DNA of 64,000 nucleotides, taken from NCBI GenBank assembly GCA_944387095.1, contig CALXDP010000006.1, positions 1 to 64,000 on the forward strand, written 5' to 3'. Origin of the DNA: an uncultured Oscillospiraceae bacterium (GTDB lineage Bacteria; Bacillota; Clostridia; Oscillospirales; Oscillospiraceae). Both the position numbers and the translations under genes were made by a program. How positions within the stretch are numbered: position 1 is the stretch's first letter; each line of letters opens with the position of its first letter. The notes below the pieces were generated by a model. The model saw only the letters and a list, made by a program, of their open reading frames with translations. It did no database searches and was not told the origin of the DNA. Below, in pieces: positions 14,895-22,759 of this stretch.

Positions 14895-16329
14895 GCCGCC
14901 CACCCCCTTTCGTCTCCTGGGCCAGCATCCAGCTGCCCACTCTGTCCTGGAGTACCTCCCCGGGAGAAATTCCCAGTTCCCGGCACAACAGTTCCACCAC
15001 CCGAGGGCCGCAGAAGCCCCCCTGGCACCGGCCCAGGCCCGCGCCCACCCTGCGCTTCACCCCGTCCACTGACCGGGGTGGGATGGGCGAGTGGATGGCG
15101 GCCAGGATCTCCCCCTCCGTCACCGTCTCACACCGGCAGATCACCCGGCCATAGGCGGGCTGCTCGGAGACAAGGTCCCTCTTTTCCTGGGCGGTCAGGC
15201 GGTTGAAGCGCACCCGGCTCCGTTTCCCCTGGAACCGCTCTTTTTTCTTCAGCTCCAGTCCTCCCTCGCCCATCAGCTGGGTCAGGTACTCCGCCACCGC
15301 CGGGGCAGCGGACAGCCCCGGCGAGCAGATGCCTGCCGCGTCAAAGAACCCGGGGGCGCCGTCCACCGGACCGATGATAAAATCCCCCGTATCCGCCACC
15401 GCCCGTACTCCGGCAAAGTTGCGGATGGACTGGCGGAAGTCGATGGACGGCACTGACTCCGCCGCCCGCTCCCGGACGTAGTCCATGCCCTGGGCGGTAT
15501 TCCTGGTGTCCTCCCCCTCTACCGCCTGGGCGTTGGGGCCCACGATCAGATTGCCGTCCACCGTGGGGGCCACCAGCACCCCCTTGCCCCTCTCACTGGG
15601 ACACTGAAAGATCACATGGCTCACCCGTCCCCCTTCGCTCTTATCCATCAGATAGTACTCCCCCCGGGTGGGATGGATCGCAAACGGGCAGAAGGCCGCC
15701 ATGGCATGAATTTCTCCGGCCTCTCCCCCGGCGGCGTTGACCACATACCGTGTCTCAAAGCGCTCCCCTCCAGCGGTGACCTCCCAGCCCTGATCCGTGG
15801 GTTTCAGGGCGGTAACCGGGTGCTCCAGGTATAGCTCCACCCCGTTGACCACCGCCGTCTCCGCCAGGGCCAGGCAGTACTCCCAGGGCATACAGATGGC
15901 GGCGGTGGGCGCGTACAGGGCGCACACCACCTCTTGGGCCAGGTTGGGCTCCATGGCCCGGACCTCGTCCCCGGTGAGCACCTGCAGCCCGGGCACGCCG
16001 TTCTCCATACCCCGCCGGTACAGCTCTTTTATGTTCTCCCGTTGGGCCTCGCAAAACGCCAGCACAAGGGAGCCGATGGGCTCATAGGGCACATCCAGCT
16101 CCCGGCACAGCTGCCGGGCCAGCTCCACCCCCCGGACATTCATCCGGGCCATCAAGCTGCCGGGCATGGGGTCATATCCCGCGTGGAGAATGGCCGAGTT
16201 GGCCTTTGTGGCCCCTTCGGCCACATCGTTCTCTTTTTCCAGTACGGCCACCTTCAGCTCGTATTTGGACAGCTCATAGGCCATGGCCGCGCCGGTGATG
16301 CCGCAGCCGATGATCATCACATCATACAT
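14887..16329 (-). CDS. FAD-dependent glycerol-3-phosphate dehydrogenase-like oxidoreductase with BFD [2Fe-2S] domain
   Basis: A 480-residue DAO-family flavoprotein. The GCGITGAAMAYELS motif near residue 8 binds FAD, the central part resembles GlpA/LhgO, and a C-terminal BFD-like [2Fe-2S] domain carries CRCETVTEGEI and GRCQGGFCGP cysteines. It should oxidise glycerol-3-phosphate to dihydroxyacetone phosphate, feeding the sugar made by GlpK into glycolysis. It is the first gene after the leader terminator downstream of glpP. It starts at ATG 16329 behind GAGGGAGG. A GlpC-type quinone-coupling subunit is absent here, which suggests a soluble electron acceptor. Confidence 0.9.
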   Translation of the reverse strand: MYDVMIIGCGITGAAMAYELSKYELKVAVLEKENDVAEGATKANSAILHAGYDPMPGSLMARMNVRGVELARQLCRELDVPYEPIGSLVLAFCEAQRENIKELYRRGMENGVPGLQVLTGDEVRAMEPNLAQEVVCALYAPTAAICMPWEYCLALAETAVVNGVELYLEHPVTALKPTDQGWEVTAGGERFETRYVVNAAGGEAGEIHAMAAFCPFAIHPTRGEYYLMDKSEGGRVSHVIFQCPSERGKGVLVAPTVDGNLIVGPNAQAVEGEDTRNTAQGMDYVRERAAESVPSIDFRQSIRNFAGVRAVADTGDFIIGPVDGAPGFFDAAGICSPGLSAAPAVAEYLTQLMGEGGLELKKKERFQGKRSRVRFNRLTAQEKRDLVSEQPAYGRVICRCETVTEGEILAAIHSPIPPRSVDGVKRRVGAGLGRCQGGFCGPRVVELLCRELGISPGEVLQDRVGSWMLAQETKGGGRHV

Positions 16330-16350
16330 AGCAAAGCCTCCCTCTCAAAC

Positions 16351-16403
16351 TAAAAGAGCAAAACAAAGCCAGCCCCATGGCGGGACAGGCCCTGTTTCGC
16401 TCT
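16351..16403 (-). terminator. Intra-operon terminator, likely GlpP antitermination target
   Basis: A 16-bp stem (AGAGCGAAACAGGGCC with GGCTTTGTTTTGCTCT, three G-U pairs) ends in TCTTTT on the minus strand, between glpP and the dehydrogenase gene. In Bacillus, GlpP with glycerol-3-phosphate prevents termination at a leader terminator before glpD. This hairpin fits that role. The decamer AGTTTGAGAG appears on both sides of the stem. Confidence 0.75.
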
Positions 16404-16434
16404 CAAACTCAGAAACAATGGCAATGTTCCGTTT

Positions 16435-17004
16435 TTACATATCCCAGACCGCCGGGTTGGTGGTAGACACCGCCACCGCCCCGGCCCCAAGGGCTCCGGT
16501 CACATCCTCCTTGTCGGAAATGAGCCCCCCGGCGATTACCGGCTTTCCGGTTATTCCAATGATCCGCCGAATGATCTTGGGCATCAGGCCGGGGAGCACC
16601 TCGATCAGATCGGAAGGGTCATGGACGGGTGGATGTTCAATATTCTTCAGCGCCATGGAGTCCAGCAGGAAAAAGCGCTGAATGGCGATCAGGCCCAGCT
16701 CCTTGGCCCGGCGGCACAGCCCCGCTTTGGTGGACAGCACCCCATCGGCCACCGTGTTGTGGGCGATGAAGTCGGCGGCGATCTCCCGGGAGGCCAGGCC
16801 GTCCACCAGATCCAGATGGACAAAGGCCTTTTTTCCCGCCCCGCGCACACGGGACACCGTCTCACCAATGGTGAGCACGTCACCGTAGAGCAGGAAGATC
16901 ACGGCCACGTCGCTTTTCAGGGCGGCGGCCAGTCCCTCCTCATCCTTGACCGCGGCGATCACCGGCCCGTCCGCAAGCAGCTCCAGCAGTTGGATTCGAT
17001 TCAT
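16435..17004 (-). CDS. glpP: Glycerol-3-phosphate-responsive antiterminator
   Basis: A 189-residue GlpP-family TIM-barrel-like protein: PVIAAVKDEEGL near the N-terminus, FVHLDLVDGL in the middle, then DGVLSTK and a phosphate-binding KPVIAGGLI ... GAVAVSTTN segment at the end. Family knowledge: it binds glycerol-3-phosphate and lets RNA polymerase pass the terminator before the catabolic genes. The frame can be extended 32 codons upstream, but GAGGGGG lies correctly before the ATG at 17004. Positioned first in the glp operon, ahead of the terminator it should control. Confidence 0.94.
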   Translation of the reverse strand: MNRIQLLELLADGPVIAAVKDEEGLAAALKSDVAVIFLLYGDVLTIGETVSRVRGAGKKAFVHLDLVDGLASREIAADFIAHNTVADGVLSTKAGLCRRAKELGLIAIQRFFLLDSMALKNIEHPPVHDPSDLIEVLPGLMPKIIRRIIGITGKPVIAGGLISDKEDVTGALGAGAVAVSTTNPAVWDM

Positions 17005-17111
17005 GGTGAACCCCCTCTTCTCACCCCAATGGTGGCCGGAGAAACAAAAGCGCGCAAAGCAACCCACAGCTGCCTTGCGCCACTCATTCACTCCGCACAT
17101 TGGACAGTTTC

Positions 17112-17140
17112 ATGATAGCAGGCCGGCCGGAAAAAGGCAA
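17112..17140 (-). promoter_or_regulatory. Sigma-A promoter of the glp operon
   Basis: On the minus strand: TTGCCT (17135-17140), 17-base spacer, TATCAT (17112-17117), about 105 bases before the glpP ATG. Confidence 0.6.
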
Positions 17141-17229
17141 GAGGGTGGACAAGAAATTTTTTCTTTTGGAAGTTGGGACAAATTTTCAGGGACACTTTTA
17201 GACATGATTGACAAATTTGAAAGAGACGC

Positions 17230-17258
17230 TTGACAGATGCTTGTGCATCTGCTATGGT
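17230..17258 (+). promoter_or_regulatory. Sigma-A promoter of the hydrolase/membrane gene
   Basis: TTGACA (17230-17235), 17-base spacer, TATGGT (17253-17258). It gives a leader of about 150 bases before the GTG start at 17416. The spacer contains the small palindrome GATGCttgtGCATC. Confidence 0.8.
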
Positions 17259-17307
17259 GAAATTAGCTTTTACACGGTAACTAGATAAATTGCGCAGGAG
17301 TGAAGAG

Positions 17308-17339
17308 AAGCGCGGCTGTCTGTGGACAGTCGCGCTTTT
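17308..17339 (+). terminator. Attenuator-like hairpin in the leader
   Basis: A 13-bp stem (AAGCGCGGCTGTC with GACAGTCGCGCTT, one G-U pair) with a TGTG loop, followed by only four T. It lies between promoter and gene, so it would reduce transcription unless bypassed. No known riboswitch or T-box core was recognised upstream of it. Confidence 0.55.
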
Positions 17340-17415
17340 GCGTGTTTGAGGGGGGCGTGTATCAAGAAAACTTTTCGTAGTTCAGCCATATCGGATCAGT
17401 TAGGAGGGAGTATAA

Positions 17416-19461
17416 GTGAAAGCGCTATTTCGCAAAGAGAAATCTATCAAATGGATTTGTTTGGCTCTTATTTTCATGATTGTAAGCGGCATGGGCGCTA
17501 AGCTCGCAGAAAACAATTTAGGGAAAATCAAGGTTACGGATTATACGAAAACATGGGCCGAAATGGCCTCTGAAATTCGAGCAAACTCAGAAGCCAATCA
17601 CAAAAACATTGAAGTCACATTTGATGGGAGCAACGGATCTGTCGATCTATCAGGATCCAGTTACCGGCTTTCGTTCAAGTTGCTTGTTCCCAATACGGCA
17701 ACCGCCGAAAATCCCGCGCCTGCTATTGTTACTTCCCACGGATTTTATAATAACAAGGAAATGCAAGATGCCTATTACGTCGAACTGGCAAGACGTGGAT
17801 TTGTCGTTATTTCTTTAGATCTTCCAGGTCACGGCGGTTCTGATCCTAATTTCGCAACAAATGCCGATATCATGCAAGCTGTGGAAAATACAGGTGCAGA
17901 GGCATGTGTGGAGTGGCTTGCAAGCCAGGCCTATGTGGATGAAACCAAAATTGGGTTGACTGGCCATTCCATGGGTTCTATCGGAAATGTCTACGCTATT
18001 ATTCATCTTGTTAACGCGGGCCATCCTGAATATGTAAAGGCAAATCTCGCTCAGGCACAGGCAAACTCACTACCGATGTTTACTGAAATCCTTGGTTCAG
18101 TCCCGGATGGTCTTCAGAACGGGATCATTGCTGCCAAATATGATGAATTTGGCATAATTCGAGACGACACCTACAATTACCCTACCAGTTCGAATTGTAT
18201 TGAGATCATTAAAATGGCCGATCCTTCTTTTGACGATTCCACGGTAATCATGAACACTTGGTACACAGCGGACGGACCCACGCAAATCAATGCCCAGGCC
18301 GGCGAAACAATTGACGAGACGGCATCCATCGCGTATTGGATCGCCACTACACATCCGTTGACGCACTTTAGTTCGACAAGCGCTGGATTCGCTGTTGATT
18401 TTTTCTACGACACTTTAGGCATTCCTTCTGGAAACACCTATATTGGCTCGGAACATTGTCACCTTTGGTTTGTCAAAGAGTGTTTTAATCTCATTGGCCT
18501 TATCGGGTTTTTCCTGCTTATTGTCCCCATCGCCACGCTCCTGTTGCGAATCCCCATTTTTTCCAAGTTAATTCGGAAGAGCAGCTCGGAACTTGCGGAG
18601 GAGGCCGCATTGCTCCCCTCTTTTAAGACAGGGTGGCAGCAACTCACATTCTGGGTTTGCGGAATCTGCATCGCCATCATTACCGCATTTATGCTGGAGC
18701 CTCTTTATATTGATCCGCATTTGGGCAATTATATTTTCCCGACAACCACCCTTTTCCCGCAACCCACTACCAATACCATTTCTCTGTGGATCTCCCTTTG
18801 CGCCTTGGTCATCATTGTATTCACCCTTTTATCTTGGGCGATTCGTGCGATTGCAATCAAATCTGAACGCACCAGATCTCCTTTTGCAAGCGGTTCTCTT
18901 CGGAGTATCGGGGAGCTATTGAGAGCGCTTCTCTTTGGTTTCACCGTCGTACTCATACTCTACATTGTTGTCTGGGCTCAATATGATATCTGGGGCACTG
19001 ACTTTAGATTTTGGACGCTTGCTGTGTTCAAATTCCCCTTCTTTAAACTTCCCGTTATTTTGAGGTATCTTCCCTTCTTCCTGCTGTTCTTTACTGTAAA
19101 CGCCATCAGCAACATCAGCAATCGATTCAAAGATGTCCCAGATTGGCTGTCAACCATTTTTGTCTGTTTATTTAATGTTGGCGGCTATATTTTGGTCTGG
19201 GTTCTCCAATATGGCACTATGATCACAACAGGAGACTACTCTTATGTTTTGGTTTCCGACCATAGCCACGCCATGTTCGGTTCCCTGGCCCCCATCCTTC
19301 TGATCCCCATTTTCTTCACCTTAATCATCTCCACCATTGTTACGCGAAAGCTCTATAACAGAACGGGTAACGTATGGGTCGCGGCAACAGTAAATGGAAT
19401 ACTCAATGCGGTTATTCTTATAACAAACACATTTACCCAGCTCGCCTATACGATCGCTTAA
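17416..19461 (+). CDS. Alpha/beta hydrolase fused to a multi-pass membrane domain
   Basis: A 681-residue protein with one N-terminal transmembrane helix (about 11-28), then an alpha/beta-hydrolase domain with DLPGHGGSD (135-143) and the nucleophile elbow GHSMG (183-187, Ser185). About eight further membrane helices follow from residue 360 to the end. The hydrolase domain should face outside the cell. The GTG start has AGGAGGGAG six bases upstream. Base composition is clearly AT-richer than the genes on both sides, as are its codons. Together with a self-contained promoter, attenuator and terminator, this suggests acquisition as a single-gene unit. The substrate is unknown; an esterase or acyl-transfer role on a lipid or peptide is only a guess. 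Confidence 0.88.
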   Translation: MKALFRKEKSIKWICLALIFMIVSGMGAKLAENNLGKIKVTDYTKTWAEMASEIRANSEANHKNIEVTFDGSNGSVDLSGSSYRLSFKLLVPNTATAENPAPAIVTSHGFYNNKEMQDAYYVELARRGFVVISLDLPGHGGSDPNFATNADIMQAVENTGAEACVEWLASQAYVDETKIGLTGHSMGSIGNVYAIIHLVNAGHPEYVKANLAQAQANSLPMFTEILGSVPDGLQNGIIAAKYDEFGIIRDDTYNYPTSSNCIEIIKMADPSFDDSTVIMNTWYTADGPTQINAQAGETIDETASIAYWIATTHPLTHFSSTSAGFAVDFFYDTLGIPSGNTYIGSEHCHLWFVKECFNLIGLIGFFLLIVPIATLLLRIPIFSKLIRKSSSELAEEAALLPSFKTGWQQLTFWVCGICIAIITAFMLEPLYIDPHLGNYIFPTTTLFPQPTTNTISLWISLCALVIIVFTLLSWAIRAIAIKSERTRSPFASGSLRSIGELLRALLFGFTVVLILYIVVWAQYDIWGTDFRFWTLAVFKFPFFKLPVILRYLPFFLLFFTVNAISNISNRFKDVPDWLSTIFVCLFNVGGYILVWVLQYGTMITTGDYSYVLVSDHSHAMFGSLAPILLIPIFFTLIISTIVTRKLYNRTGNVWVAATVNGILNAVILITNTFTQLAYTIA

Positions 19462-19477
19462 CAATCATTTACACAAA

Positions 19478-19513
19478 AGAGTACCGCTCCGGAATTCTCC
19501 GGAGCGGTACTCT
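19478..19513. terminator. Bidirectional terminator between hydrolase gene and tyrS
   Basis: A perfect 16-bp stem (AGAGTACCGCTCCGGA, loop ATTC) follows the hydrolase gene. Read on the minus strand it ends in TCTTTTGTG and can also terminate tyrS. Confidence 0.85.
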
Positions 19514-19550
19514 TATACTCTTATACTCTTATACTCTTATACTCTTATAC
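19513..19550. repeat. 8-bp tandem repeat, 4.75 copies
   Basis: TTATACTC is repeated four times exactly plus a six-base partial copy, directly after the terminator stem and eight bases from the tyrS stop codon. The first unit overlaps the last base of the hairpin. Confidence 0.95.
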
Positions 19551-19557
19551 TTTACTT

Positions 19558-20787
19558 TCACTCTCTCATCCGGGCACAGTGGAACACCTTCTTGCCCTTC
19601 TTGATGATGACACCCCCGCCGCCGCAGTCGGCGCAACACAGCCGGGCGTTGGGGTCGGTGACCTTTTGGTCGTTGATGGTCACGCCCCCCTGCTGGATGA
19701 GCCGCCGGGCCTCCCCATTGGAGGCGGCCAGGCCGCAGCGCACCAGCAGGGCCAGCACGCCGATCTGCCCGTCGGCGAAGTCGTCCTGGCACAGCTGGGT
19801 GGTGGGCATGCTGGATCTGTCCCCGCCGCCGGCAAACAGGGCCCGGGCGGCGGTCTGGGCTTTGTCCGCCTCCTCTTCGCCGTGGACCAGCTTGGTCAGC
19901 TCGTAGGCCAGAATCTCCTTGGCCTGGTTGAGCTGGGCCCCCTCCCACCGGTCCATCTCGTCGATCTGCTCCAGGGGCAGGAAGGTGAGCATGCGCACGC
20001 ACTTCATCACGTCCGCGTCGTCCACATTGCGCCAGTACTGGTAGAAGTCGTAGGGGCTGGTCTTGCCAGCGTCCAGCCAAACGGCGTTGCCCGCGGTCTT
20101 GCCCATCTTATTCCCCTGGGAATCGGTGAGCAGGGCGATGGTCATGGCGTGGGCATCCTTACCCAGCTTCCGGCGGATGAGCTCGGTGCCCCCCAGCATG
20201 TTGCTCCACTGGTCATTCCCCCCAAACTGCATGTTGCAGCCGTAGTGCTGGAACAGGTAGTAAAAGTCGTAGGACTGCATGGGCATGTAGTTGAACTCCA
20301 GGAAGGACAACCCCTTCTCCATGCGCTGCTTGAAGCACTCCGCCCGGAGCATATTGTTCACCGAGAAGCAGGCGCCCACATCCCGGATGAAGTCAATATA
20401 GTTCAGATTCAGCAGCCAGTCAGCGTTGTTCACCATCCGGGCCTTACCCTCCCCAAACTCGATGAACCGCTCCATCTGCTTTTTGAAACAGGCGCAGTTG
20501 TGCTCAATGGTCTCCCGGGTCATCATGGAGCGCATGTCCGTGCGGCCGGAGGGATCGCCGATCATGGCGGTGCCCCCACCGATGAGGGCGATGGGCTTAT
20601 TGCCCGCCATCTGCAGCCGTTTCATCAGGGTCAGCGCCATGAAGTGACCCACATGGAGGCTGTCCGCCGTGGGGTCAAAGCCGATATAGAAAGTGGCCTT
20701 GCCCGCGTTGATCATGGTCTTGATCTCTTCCTCGTCGGTCACCTGGGCGATCAGGCCCCGGGCGACCAGTTCCTCATACAATGTCAT
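19558..20787 (-). CDS. tyrS: Tyrosyl-tRNA synthetase
   Basis: Charges tRNA-Tyr. Class I signatures: HVGH (45-48, the HIGH motif) and KMGKT (227-231, the KMSKS loop), with a C-terminal S4 RNA-binding domain (VRCGLAASNGEARRLIQQGG). The tail reads LCCADCGGGGVIIKKGKKVFHCARMRE-like, with four cysteines, more than usual for this domain. It starts at ATG 20787 behind AAGGAG, 14 bases after the transporter gene, and is controlled with it by the upstream T-box. Confidence 0.97.
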   Translation of the reverse strand: MTLYEELVARGLIAQVTDEEEIKTMINAGKATFYIGFDPTADSLHVGHFMALTLMKRLQMAGNKPIALIGGGTAMIGDPSGRTDMRSMMTRETIEHNCACFKKQMERFIEFGEGKARMVNNADWLLNLNYIDFIRDVGACFSVNNMLRAECFKQRMEKGLSFLEFNYMPMQSYDFYYLFQHYGCNMQFGGNDQWSNMLGGTELIRRKLGKDAHAMTIALLTDSQGNKMGKTAGNAVWLDAGKTSPYDFYQYWRNVDDADVMKCVRMLTFLPLEQIDEMDRWEGAQLNQAKEILAYELTKLVHGEEEADKAQTAARALFAGGGDRSSMPTTQLCQDDFADGQIGVLALLVRCGLAASNGEARRLIQQGGVTINDQKVTDPNARLCCADCGGGGVIIKKGKKVFHCARMRE

Positions 20788-20801
20788 CGTTCTGACTCCT
20801 T

Positions 20802-21617
20802 CTATTCTTCTGATTTGAGTTTAAGCATGTTGTAACCTAAAATGCCGCCAATGACGATGGCCGCCCCCGCCAGGGACAGGGGCCCGATGGTCTCGTGGTA
20901 GAACACCGCCACTAAAATGGGGTTGAGCACCGGCTCAATGCCGGAGACCAGGCAGGCGGTCACCGCCGGGGTGGTGCGCAGCCCGATGGTAAGCAGGATA
21001 TAGGCCACCCCCACCTGAAAGGCGCCCAGAATCACCAGGCTGATCATGGGCACCAGGGAAAAGTCTGTCTCCCCCGCCAGAAAGGGCAGGCCGATGACCA
21101 CGCTGGCCACATCCCCCCAAAACACCGAGGAAATGGGGTCGCTGTCCGGCAGATCATGGAGGAGGAACACCCCGGCATAGCTCACACCGGACAGCAGGGC
21201 CAGCACATTGCCCAGCATGCCCCCGGCCTCCAGGCTGTCCACAAAGAAGCACAGTACCCCCAGCAACACCACGGTGCAGGCGATCACATCCAGCCGGCCG
21301 GGACGCCGTTTCCAGAACAGGGCGGAGAGCAGCAGTACGAAGATGGGGGCGGTGAATTGCAATACGATGGCGTTGGCCGCGGTGGTGAGCTTGTTGGCCA
21401 GGGTGAACAGGCTGTTGGTGCCGCAGATGCACGCCGCCCCCACCAGAATCCACCGGTTCAGCCTGAGGGGGTGCCGGGTGGCCAGCAGATAGAGCCCAAT
21501 GACCAGCAATGCCACCATGTTTCGGCCGCTGTTGATGGAAAGCCCGTTCCAGGGGATCACCTTGATGCACAATCCCCCGATGCTATACAGAACAGCGGCC
21601 AAGAATACAAATAGCAC
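20802..21617 (-). CDS. EamA/DMT-family transporter
   Basis: About 271 residues with ten hydrophobic segments and two EamA repeats, as in drug/metabolite transporters (e.g. GTNSLFTLANKLTTAANAIVLQFTAPIFVLLL). The frame extends upstream to 21704, but that part is the T-box terminator itself. I therefore chose GTG 21617, which has AGGGGAAAG upstream. It is first in the T-box operon with tyrS, so it should respond to uncharged tRNA, most likely tRNA-Tyr. An aromatic amino acid or precursor as substrate is an inference from this regulation. Confidence 0.88.
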   Translation of the reverse strand: MLFVFLAAVLYSIGGLCIKVIPWNGLSINSGRNMVALLVIGLYLLATRHPLRLNRWILVGAACICGTNSLFTLANKLTTAANAIVLQFTAPIFVLLLSALFWKRRPGRLDVIACTVVLLGVLCFFVDSLEAGGMLGNVLALLSGVSYAGVFLLHDLPDSDPISSVFWGDVASVVIGLPFLAGETDFSLVPMISLVILGAFQVGVAYILLTIGLRTTPAVTACLVSGIEPVLNPILVAVFYHETIGPLSLAGAAIVIGGILGYNMLKLKSEE

Positions 21618-21652
21618 ACCCAGCTTTCCCCTGTCTTCTGTTGTCCGCTGCG

Positions 21653-21908
21653 TAAAAAACACCCCCTGTCCCATTGGGACAGAGGGCGATGAACGCGGTA
21701 CCACCTCTGTTCGCCACCTTCTCGCGAAAACGGCCTCAGAGAGTCAGAGACTCAGGCGCTATACCGGGCGCACCCGTCCGCCCCTACTCAGCATTCCGCC
21801 GTTCAGGGGGCCGCTCCGAGGGGTATTCGCAGAACTGCCTCTCCCCCTTCCACCGGCCGGGGGCTCTCTGGTCAGGCGGGGTTCCGCTACTCTTCCTCAT
21901 CCACGCAT
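21653..21908 (-). promoter_or_regulatory. T-box leader (probably tyrosine-specific)
   Basis: The T-box core AGGTGGTACCGCG (21694-21706, minus strand) is followed by a terminator stem (CGCCCTCTGTCCC with GGGACAGGGGGTG) and six T at 21654-21659. The upstream part can form a long stem I and contains GCGAATACCCC, in which TAC could be the tyrosine specifier codon. That fits tyrS downstream. Uncharged tRNA should favour antitermination. Confidence 0.92.
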
Positions 21909-21915
21909 TGTCAGC

Positions 21916-21944
21916 ATCATAGCATAGGAATATTGCAAAGTCAA
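21916..21944 (-). promoter_or_regulatory. Sigma-A promoter of the T-box operon
   Basis: On the minus strand: TTGACT (21939-21944), 17-base spacer, TATGAT (21916-21921) with an extended TG. It starts immediately after the HAD gene, with no clear terminator between. Confidence 0.8.
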
Positions 21945-21957
21945 ATCTTTTTTCCCC

Positions 21958-22743
21958 TCAGGGCAGCAGGCCGAAATGCCGCAGGGCCCGGCATACCCCG
22001 TCCTCCTCCACCGAGTCGGTCACATAGTCCGCCGCGGCCTTTACCTCCTGGACGGCGTTGCCCATGGCCACGCTGACCCCCGCCATGGCCAGCATGGTCA
22101 GGTCGTTGATTCCGTCCCCAAAGGCGATGATCTCTTCCTTCTTCAACCCGTAGTAGTCCAGGGTGGCCCGGATGCCCTCCGCCTTGCCCTCCCCCGCGGG
22201 GATGATGTCCACACCCTTGGGATGCCAGCGGGTATAGGTGCAGTGGGGCATGGCCTTCAGGAAAAGCTCCTCCCCGCCCCGCTCCACCAGGGGAATGAAC
22301 TGGTAGATCTTATGCTCCAGCATCCACTCCGGAGGGCGCACCGGGTAGGGAGGTGTGTGCATATAGTCGAAGATCTCCAAAGCCCGATGGTTGAGCTGGT
22401 TGACGTAGCTCTCCCCATTGCCCGCCATCAGCGCCGCCAGCTCCGGATTGGCCCGGAGCACGCCGCAGGCCCCCTCCAGATCCTCCCGGCAGATGGGCCT
22501 GTCCAGATAGACCTCCCGGTCATTGTAGCAGCAGTGGCCGTTGAGGGTGACCGAGGCGTCAAAGGACAGACTCCGGAGCATTCTGGTACGCGCCAAATCC
22601 TGCCTGGCCCGGCCCGTGGCCAGAAACAGCAGAATCCCCCGCCGGCGCAAAGCCAGCAGATCCTCCCGCAGCCGGTCGGTGATCTTACCCAGTTGAAAGG
22701 ACACCAGGGTCCCGTCCACATCAAAAAACGCCGCTTTGATCAT
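21958..22743 (-). CDS. HAD-superfamily Cof-type phosphatase
   Basis: About 261 residues. N-terminal FFDVDGTL holds the catalytic Asp pair of HAD hydrolases, FLATGRAR follows, and near the C-terminus GDGINDLTMLAMAG is motif IV. A Cof-type cap domain lies between. Such enzymes dephosphorylate sugar phosphates, flavin or pyridoxal phosphates; the substrate cannot be told. The start ATG 22743 has AGGAGG 12 bases upstream and lies 16 bases after the recN stop. A longer upstream reading into recN has no homology. Last gene of the long minus-strand operon. Confidence 0.92.
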   Translation of the reverse strand: MIKAAFFDVDGTLVSFQLGKITDRLREDLLALRRRGILLFLATGRARQDLARTRMLRSLSFDASVTLNGHCCYNDREVYLDRPICREDLEGACGVLRANPELAALMAGNGESYVNQLNHRALEIFDYMHTPPYPVRPPEWMLEHKIYQFIPLVERGGEELFLKAMPHCTYTRWHPKGVDIIPAGEGKAEGIRATLDYYGLKKEEIIAFGDGINDLTMLAMAGVSVAMGNAVQEVKAAADYVTDSVEEDGVCRALRHFGLLP

Positions 22744-22759
22744 GGGTCGCCTCGTCCTC

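Noticed and set aside
19513..19550. CRISPR-like short repeats
   Set aside because: The copies are contiguous 8-mers with no spacers; this is a microsatellite.
20802..21704. Longer EamA frame starting at 21704
   Set aside because: The extra N-terminus is encoded by the T-box antiterminator and terminator; GTG 21617 has the better ribosome binding site.
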